A stretch of DNA of 10,166 nucleotides from Gemmataceae bacterium (GTDB lineage: Bacteria > Planctomycetota > Planctomycetia > Gemmatales > Gemmataceae). The stretch spans positions 1 through 10,166 of the forward strand of contig CANLGS010000072.1 of NCBI GenBank assembly GCA_947490035.1. Direction: 5' to 3'. How positions within the stretch are numbered: the stretch's first letter is position 1; every line of letters begins with the position of its first letter. Positions 6,210-10,166 of the stretch are shown here, piece by piece. The notes below the pieces were generated by a model. That model was not told the origin of the DNA and did no database searches. It saw only the letters and a program-made list of their open reading frames with translations. The translations under genes were made by a program, and so were the position numbers.

Positions 6210-6276
6210 GTGGCACAGACATTCCTGTCTGTGTCCGTTAAGCGAGATGGCGCACAGACAGGAATGTCTGTGCCAC
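6210..6276. repeat. Long inverted repeat III (GTGGCACAGACATTCC family)
   Basis: Perfect 24-nt arms (6210-6233 and 6253-6276) surround a 19-nt loop, with arms identical to repeat II. It lies between the macro-domain stop and the promoter-like sequence of the glycosylase gene, so it could terminate the upstream operon. Like repeats I and II, it is bordered by CTTG-like sequence just outside the GTGGCACAG boundary on the left. Confidence 0.85.
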
Positions 6277-6291
6277 AAGCAGGACGCCGGC

Positions 6292-6306
6292 TATACTATC
6301 CGCATG
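6292..6306 (+). promoter_or_regulatory. -10-like TATACT immediately upstream of the glycosylase ATG
   Basis: TATACT (6292-6297) matches the sigma-70 -10 consensus at 5 of 6 positions, and its 3' end is only 6 nt before the ATG at 6304. Transcription starting at the usual distance would give a leaderless mRNA, which fits the absence of a Shine-Dalgarno. No convincing -35 hexamer is present; the position falls inside repeat III. Confidence 0.45.
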
Positions 6307-6966
6307 TCCACGCCACACTACAAGAAGGTGCGGAAGCACCTGTCCGACAACTGCCCCGTGATGAAGCGGGTCATCGACCGCGCCGGGCCGTGCCTGCTCG
6401 TGCCGAAGGGCGACGACCCGTTCACGCTGCTCGTGCGGTGCGTGATCGGGCAACAGATCTCCAGCAAGGCCGCGGACTCGATCTTCGGGCGGCTGGTCGC
6501 GGCCATCAATCAGCCGTCCGGCGCGGTGCCGCTGGCGAAACTGGCGAAGTTCACCGAGGCGAAGTACAAGGCGTGCGGCATCTCCGGGCCGAAGCAGCGC
6601 ACGCTCCGCGCGGTCATCGACCACGTGACGGCCAACCCCGAGTTGCTGCCGGGCATTCCCACGCTCGACGACGACACCATTCGCGAGCAACTTGTCGCGA
6701 TCAAGGGCATCGGCCCGTGGACGGTGGACATGCTGTTGATCTTCGGGCTGGGGCGCCCGGACGTGCTGCCGGTGCGCGATTACGGGGTGAAGGTCGCGGT
6801 GAAGAACCTGTTCAACATGCGGAAGCTGCCGGACGCGGCGCGCATCACGAAGGTTGCGAAGCCGTGGGCGCCGCACCGCAGCGTCGCGATGTGGTACTTG
6901 TGGCGCAGTCTGGAGCCGGTGAAGGTGGAAGAAGAACCCGTTCGCGTCGTCACGGCGGTGGGATGA
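6304..6966 (+). CDS. DNA-3-methyladenine glycosylase, AlkA-type HhH-GPD family
   Basis: A 220-aa enzyme of the helix-hairpin-helix GPD superfamily, which excises alkylated purines to start base-excision repair. The hairpin-helix is LVAIKGIGPWTVDMLLIFGL (130-149) and is followed by the catalytic aspartate in VLPVRDYGV (Asp159). The earlier segment FTLLVRCVIGQQISSKAADS (40-59) is the family's interface with DNA and base pocket. The iron-sulphur Cys cluster of endonuclease III is absent, and the length (about 220 aa) fits the short AlkA-like glycosylases without the E. coli N-terminal domain. ATG 6304 is the first Met of the conserved part; the open frame upstream is translated repeat. The 3' end overlaps the convergent regulator gene by 17 bp. 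Exact substrate range is not readable from the sequence. Confidence 0.9.
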   Translation: MSTPHYKKVRKHLSDNCPVMKRVIDRAGPCLLVPKGDDPFTLLVRCVIGQQISSKAADSIFGRLVAAINQPSGAVPLAKLAKFTEAKYKACGISGPKQRTLRAVIDHVTANPELLPGIPTLDDDTIREQLVAIKGIGPWTVDMLLIFGLGRPDVLPVRDYGVKVAVKNLFNMRKLPDAARITKVAKPWAPHRSVAMWYLWRSLEPVKVEEEPVRVVTAVG

Positions 6967-7978
6967 GCCGGATCACTGCCTTGTTGCGCCCGGTGCGCTT
7001 CGCCTCCAGTAGCGCGTTGGCCGCGACCTCGCGAAGTTGCTCGTAACTGGTCGGCGTACCGGCGTCCGCGACGGCGACGCCGATGCTGATCGTCATGCAG
7101 ATCGGGTGCCCGTTGTACACGGTCCCCGCGCTCTCGACGCCCCACCGCAGGCGCTCGGCCAGCACCTCCGCACCGGTCAGGTCCGTGCCCGGCGCGAGTA
7201 CCAGGAACTCCTCGCCGCCGACGCGCCCGAGCGAGTCGGTCGTTCGGATTGACGACTGCAGCGCGCCCGCGAGCCACACCAGCACCTGGTCGCCCGCGAT
7301 CTGCGAGTAGTCCTTGTTCACGCGCCCGAAGTGGTCGGCGTCAATCATAAGAACCGCGATCGGCACCGGGAGCCGCGCGCGGCGCTGGAGTTCCTTTCGC
7401 GCGACGGCGTCGATCGCGCGGCGGTTCGCCAGACCCGTCAGCGGGTCGGTCGCCGCCATCTTCTCCAGAATCAGGTTCGCCTGTTGGAGTTGCCCCAGGG
7501 CGTGTTCGAGTTCCTGGGTTCGTGTTTGAACCCGCTGCTCCAGTTCCAGGTTCAGCTTCCGCAGTTCGTCCAGCAGGTGTTCGTGACTGCGCTCCAGCAG
7601 CAGCCAGCGGGCAATGGCGCGGAGCATCTGGAGCAGGTCTTCGGCGCGCCACGGTTTGAGTACGAGCCGGTGAATCTGGCTGTGGTTGATGGCGTCCACC
7701 GCGTCCTGCATCCGGGCGGTGCCGGTGATGAGTACGCGTGCCGTGCGGGGCGCGGTGCGGCGCACCCATTCGAGCAGCGACAGCCCGGTTTCGTCGGGCA
7801 GTTGCAGGTCGCACAGGACGATGTCCACGGACCGCTGCGACAGGATCGCGCGCGCCTGCGCGCCCGTGCCGGCCGTGAGTACGTCGAAGTCGGCCGCGAG
7901 TTGGGCGAGCAGGATCGCCAGAATCGCGGGGTCGTCATCGACTACCAGCGCGGAACACTTGTACCGGGTCACATTCAT
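6950..7978 (-). CDS. Response regulator with GGDEF domain (putative diguanylate cyclase)
   Basis: A 342-aa two-domain signalling protein. The receiver domain (about 9-125) has the acidic pocket D14-D16, phospho-acceptor Asp57 (LCDLQLPD), Thr85 and Lys108 in VLKPW. A helical or coiled linker (about 130-175) leads to the GGDEF domain, which starts at DPLTGLANRR (178-187). Metal and substrate residues are D213 and N221 (IDADHFGRVN). The active site GGEEF (254-258) is intact, and the inhibitory I-site RTTD (245-248) lies exactly five residues before it, so synthesis of c-di-GMP with product inhibition is predicted. The receiver plus GGDEF order resembles PleD/WspR-like regulators. No sensor kinase is nearby. 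ATG 7978 is chosen for domain fit and an upstream GGGGGCAGG; ATG 8029 would add 17 residues. It overlaps the glycosylase gene tail to tail. Confidence 0.92.
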   Translation of the reverse strand: MNVTRYKCSALVVDDDPAILAILLAQLAADFDVLTAGTGAQARAILSQRSVDIVLCDLQLPDETGLSLLEWVRRTAPRTARVLITGTARMQDAVDAINHSQIHRLVLKPWRAEDLLQMLRAIARWLLLERSHEHLLDELRKLNLELEQRVQTRTQELEHALGQLQQANLILEKMAATDPLTGLANRRAIDAVARKELQRRARLPVPIAVLMIDADHFGRVNKDYSQIAGDQVLVWLAGALQSSIRTTDSLGRVGGEEFLVLAPGTDLTGAEVLAERLRWGVESAGTVYNGHPICMTISIGVAVADAGTPTSYEQLREVAANALLEAKRTGRNKAVIRLIPPP

Positions 7979-8040
7979 GAACGGGCCTGCCCCCACCGTG
8001 GCGGAAGGTCGCGGGAGCACTGTCAGCATGGTCGGAATGT

Positions 8041-8075
8041 AGTATACGCCCGGCCGGGCGTGGTGCGCCGACCAC
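8041..8075 (-). promoter_or_regulatory. Candidate promoter and operator for the GGDEF regulator gene
   Basis: Read on the - strand, TATACT (8046 to 8041) is a good -10 element. Directly upstream, where the spacer would lie, is a perfect 14-bp palindrome CGCCCGGCCGGGCG (8047-8060). A second dyad, GTGGT-N6-ACCAC (8060-8075), covers the expected -35 position. No -35 consensus is visible, so a regulator-dependent or regulator-blocked promoter is a reasonable inference. The implied start leaves a leader of about 55 nt to ATG 7978, or a nearly leaderless message for ATG 8029. Confidence 0.4.
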
Positions 8076-8234
8076 AACTTTGAGCGAAGAGGTGAAAATT
8101 ATCTGGTCGGGTGATTCGCGGGATTTGGGAACCGGGTAAGGGTTTTGCCGTTCTTCCGAGAGATGAATGGCGCCTGTCCTGAAAAAAAGGTGGAGTCGGA
8201 GAGAAGAAACTGTCGATTTTATTCTTCTTGACGC

Positions 8235-8263
8235 TTGATAGGTCGAGAAACACCGCCTACAAT
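8235..8263 (+). promoter_or_regulatory. Sigma-70-type promoter for the sigma factor gene
   Basis: TTGATA (8235-8240, 5/6 match to the -35 consensus) and TACAAT (8258-8263, 5/6 match to the -10 consensus) are separated by exactly 17 bp, the optimal spacing. It is the best promoter-like sequence I find in the window. Transcription would begin near 8270 and leave a leader of about 310 nt before ATG 8584. Confidence 0.6.
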
Positions 8264-8583
8264 CGGGGCTGTTAATTGGGGGCCGACCCCCGGAATACCA
8301 CGCGATACGAGCCGTGCTGCCGCCGACTCGACTGAGCCGTCTCGATTGACGGAATCGCCCGCACCCGGCCAACTTACACCGCCATTTCCACTGGGCGGGC
8401 GGTGGGCCGGAGCGGGGACGAAACCGTCCACTCGACCAAGACTCTCAGATCGAGTCCGGGATTTATTTCCCCTCGCCAACTATTTGTGCGAGGCAATGCC
8501 ACCGCCGTGTCCCGTTTGTAAGTTCCGGTGCGACGCCCGTAACCATCCACGAACCTCATCCGACGTAAACAGGAAACGGCGAT
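8264..8583 (+). other. Long untranslated leader with several stem-loops, no gene seen
   Basis: There is no convincing small gene here; the open frames show no coding character. Small perfect stems are present: GGGGG/CCCCC (8278-8291), CCGTC/GACGG (8337-8352), CACCGCC/GGCGGTG (8377-8404, 7 bp), GGAC/GTCC (8416-8429), and two mutually exclusive pairings, ACTCGA with TCGAGT (8430-8455) or GACTC with GAGTC (8440-8456). The last part has AGGA (8571-8574), a usable Shine-Dalgarno about 9 nt before ATG 8584. The region could regulate translation of the sigma factor, but no known riboswitch is recognised. Confidence 0.4.
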
Positions 8584-9591
8584 ATGAAGACTGCCAGGCA
8601 CACGCGATCCGGTCAATCCGCGAAGGTTGAAGACACTTCGCTGACAACTTTCTCCTCGGACCTGCTGACGCCCGAAGAAGAGCGCGAGTTACTCACGAGT
8701 TTCTGGGACTGTAAGAGCGAACTCGTCCGCGTCCTCCTCCGCCACTACCCGAACGAACTCCGCGCCGTGCGTCCGCCGCTCGAACCGTGGCCGATGGCCC
8801 AGTTCATCCGCGAACACTGCACCGAGGGCCGCTGCGACGTGATCGCCGTCCGCCGCCTCCGCGACCGCTACGTCCACTACAAGCACCGGCTCGCCAGCGC
8901 CAACATCCGCCTCGCGGCGCACGTCGCCAAGCGGTTCCGCCACCACAGCCTCGCCTACAGCGACCTGCTGCAAGAAGCCGTCTGCGGCCTGATGCAGGCC
9001 ATTGACCGTTTCGACGTTTCCCACGGCACCCGCCTCGCGACCTACGCGACGTGGTGGATCCGCCAGACGCTCCAGATCGCGGTGGCCCGGCAATCGCACC
9101 TCGTGAGCCTCAGCCCGCACCACCTTCAGGAACTCGGTCTGCTCCAGCAGGAGAGCGAAGCCCTGGCGCACGGCGGGAAGCACCTGCCCAGCCCGCAGGA
9201 ACTCGCCAGCCGGACGGGCAGTTCGCTCGAACACCTCACGCACCTCCAGACCGCGACCCGCACGCCGGTCAGCCTCAACGCCGTCCTCGACGACGACAGC
9301 GATTTCAAACTGACGGAAGCGATGCCGGACACGGGCACGCTGGTGATGCAGGAGAACAACGAGCGGCAGGAAGCGCTCGCGTTCCTGATGGAGAACTTGC
9401 GGCCGCGCGAGCGCAAGGTGCTGGACCTGCGCTTCGGGCTGACCGGCAACGGCACCCACAGCCTCCGCCAGATCGGTCACCTGCTCCGTATTTCAAAGGA
9501 GCGCGTGCGCCAGATTCAGAATCGCGCGCTGGAGAAGCTGAAGGCCAACGCCGAGCGCGTCGGCTGGGAGCCGACCCTGCTGCTGGAGTAG
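8584..9591 (+). CDS. RNA polymerase sigma-70 family factor (group 2/3, RpoD-like)
   Basis: A 335-aa sigma factor. A region 1.2-like segment LLTPEEERELLTSFWD (27-42) is followed by an insert (about 54-98), then region 2: ASANIRLAAHVAKRF (104-118), the core-binding SDLLQEAVCGLMQAIDRFD (126-144) and the -10-recognising TRLATYATWWIRQTLQIAVA (149-168). Region 3 covers roughly 170-250 (SPQELASRTG at 203-212). Region 4 contains RPRERKVLDLRFGL (273-286) and the -35 helix-turn-helix SLRQIGHLLRISKERVRQIQ (293-312). Region 1.1 is absent, so it is an alternative and not the primary sigma factor. Where E. coli RpoD has Gln437 and Thr440 contacting position -12, this protein has Gln161 and Gln164. The ATG is supported by the Shine-Dalgarno at 8571. 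No anti-sigma gene is adjacent. Confidence 0.93.
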   Translation: MKTARHTRSGQSAKVEDTSLTTFSSDLLTPEEERELLTSFWDCKSELVRVLLRHYPNELRAVRPPLEPWPMAQFIREHCTEGRCDVIAVRRLRDRYVHYKHRLASANIRLAAHVAKRFRHHSLAYSDLLQEAVCGLMQAIDRFDVSHGTRLATYATWWIRQTLQIAVARQSHLVSLSPHHLQELGLLQQESEALAHGGKHLPSPQELASRTGSSLEHLTHLQTATRTPVSLNAVLDDDSDFKLTEAMPDTGTLVMQENNERQEALAFLMENLRPRERKVLDLRFGLTGNGTHSLRQIGHLLRISKERVRQIQNRALEKLKANAERVGWEPTLLLE

Positions 9592-9624
9592 TTGACCTAC
9601 TTCGGTGAAGAGATAATCGAACGC

Positions 9625-9654
9625 CAAGCCGCAGGGTTGCCGCCCTGCGGCTTG
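9625..9654 (+). terminator. Rho-independent-type terminator after the sigma factor gene
   Basis: A perfect 12-bp stem pairs 9625-9636 (CAAGCCGCAGGG) with 9643-9654 (CCCTGCGGCTTG) around a 6-nt loop, followed by TTTCGTTT. It begins 33 bp after the sigma factor stop. The element is symmetric enough to be a dispersed palindrome as well, and it is flanked by a 10-bp direct repeat (see findings). Confidence 0.7.
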
Positions 9655-9741
9655 TTTCGTTTGTGGTTCGTGTCGGGGGTGGTGACCTACTTGCGCTGCA
9701 CACGCGAGGCCGTATGCCGTAGAACGCCTCCGGGCAATTCT

Positions 9742-9900
9742 CGCCGTCTGGTCGTGAGTTTGGTGGTCGGCGAGCGAACCGCCGACGCGACCCACACGCT
9801 GGTCCGGGACTTCCGCCGACGGACCGGCGGGCGGGTGATGCGGCTGATGACCTCCGACGAGTACCCGGTGCCCGTCTCCAAGATGCGCGTCGCCGCGTAA
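9742..9900 (+). pseudogene. Transposase remnant (IS1-like DDE family)
   Basis: The frame ending at 9900 encodes RRLVVSLVVGERTADATHTL, VRDFRRRTGG, then RLMTSDEYPV. This resembles the central part of IS1-type or related DDE transposases, where a hydrophobic strand (LVVSLVVG) is followed by a helix and then by a catalytic Asp in a TSD/TTDG motif. The upstream part of the same frame runs through the terminator hairpin with no recognisable start, and the frame ends shortly after the SDEYP motif. Only about 50 residues of a transposase therefore survive. It is most likely a decayed, truncated insertion-sequence fragment. No terminal inverted repeats are recognisable around it. Confidence 0.5.
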
Positions 9901-10166
9901 GGTTTCCGCACAGACTGTTCGTTGCGAACACCCGGCCGTTCTCGTATCGTGGCACCAGTCGCGGCGCGAGAGCGGCCGACCGCATTTCCCCGCTCGAAAT
10001 CTTGCCTGAAACAGTGACAACCGCTTGCGAACGGGCAGTCTCCTGCCTACATTTCTTTATCAACGATCCGCGAGAGGGCTAGAATCCAGGCGATTCGCGA
10101 TACCTGCGCTCCAAGTCGGCCATGAGTATTGGCCGTTGCTTCTTGGATCGTGCCTTCCTCATGATC
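9901..10166. other. Right-edge region without a confirmed gene
   Basis: Two weak promoter-like pairs lie on the + strand: TTGCGA (10025) 17 bp before TACATT (10048), and TTATCA (10057) 17 bp before TAGAAT (10080). A frame from ATG 10122 stays open to the window end (15 codons, MSIGRCFLDRAFLMI). On the opposite strand a frame from the window end reads MRKARSKKQRPILMADLERR and stops at 10079. That one has the more protein-like composition and could be the C-terminus of a gene lying mostly beyond the edge. A hairpin CGGCCA/TGGCCG (10117-10135) covers the same place. None of these can be decided from this window. Confidence 0.25.

Noticed and set aside
5353..6222. A 289-codon - strand frame opposite the TPR-like and macro genes
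   Set aside because: It is a shadow of two well-supported + strand genes and has no recognisable domain.
1436..6276. The palindromes as a CRISPR array
   Set aside because: The copies are kilobases apart, are inverted repeats and not direct repeats, and have no regular spacers or cas genes nearby.
7331..8083. A 250-codon + strand frame opposite the GGDEF regulator
   Set aside because: The - strand has intact receiver and GGEEF motifs, so this is its antisense.
8235..8630. A 131-codon + strand frame in the sigma factor leader
   Set aside because: It has no Shine-Dalgarno, it overlaps the sigma start in another frame, and its composition is random-like. It is better seen as untranslated leader.
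8689..9480. A 263-codon - strand frame opposite the sigma factor
   Set aside because: It is antisense to a clear sigma-70 protein.
9592..9617. Promoter-like TTGACC ... GATAAT just after the sigma gene
   Set aside because: The spacing is 14 bp, too short for a sigma-70 promoter, and a terminator hairpin follows at once.

Overview
The window reads as chromosomal DNA of a high-GC planctomycete, most probably Gemmataceae (Gemmata-like). Three things suggest this: strong G/C preference at third codon positions, several dispersed palindromic repeats of a type I know from Gemmata-like genomes, and a small membrane protein with a GPWG(I/V)PWG core that I recall from that group. The taxonomic call comes from recognition and was not computed.

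Layout. 128-1438 (+) encodes a long Ala/Arg/Glu-rich coiled-coil protein. A 37-bp-arm inverted repeat separates it from the convergent pair queC-pyrD (- strand, 3124 to 1518), whose ORFs overlap by ATGA. queC faces queF (+, 3308-3694) across a repeat-rich divergent region. QueC makes preQ0 and QueF reduces it to preQ1, so this is a split queuosine-precursor locus. queF runs into a second long inverted repeat that supplies its last codons and stop. A 68-aa BON-domain gene (-) ends at the other side of that repeat.

4077-6195 (+) looks like a three-gene operon: a small membrane protein, a secreted or membrane-anchored helical/TPR-like protein (GTG start with a strong Shine-Dalgarno), and a macro-domain protein joined to it by ATGA overlap. 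After a third long palindrome comes an AlkA-type DNA glycosylase (6304-6966). It overlaps by 17 bp, tail to tail, with a response-regulator/diguanylate-cyclase gene on the - strand (7978-6950).

The roughly 500-600 bp divergent region 8030-8583 holds promoter-like signals for both flanking genes. A good sigma-70-type promoter near 8235-8263 implies a leader of about 310 nt for a sigma-70 family factor (8584-9591). A terminator-like hairpin, a transposase remnant (about 9742-9900) and an unassigned right edge complete the window.

There is no CRISPR array, tRNA, rRNA, toxin-antitoxin pair or recognisable defence cassette. The least ordinary points are the palindrome family with compensatory arm changes, the stop codons embedded in repeats, the sigma factor with an altered -10-contact residue, and the macro-domain operon.
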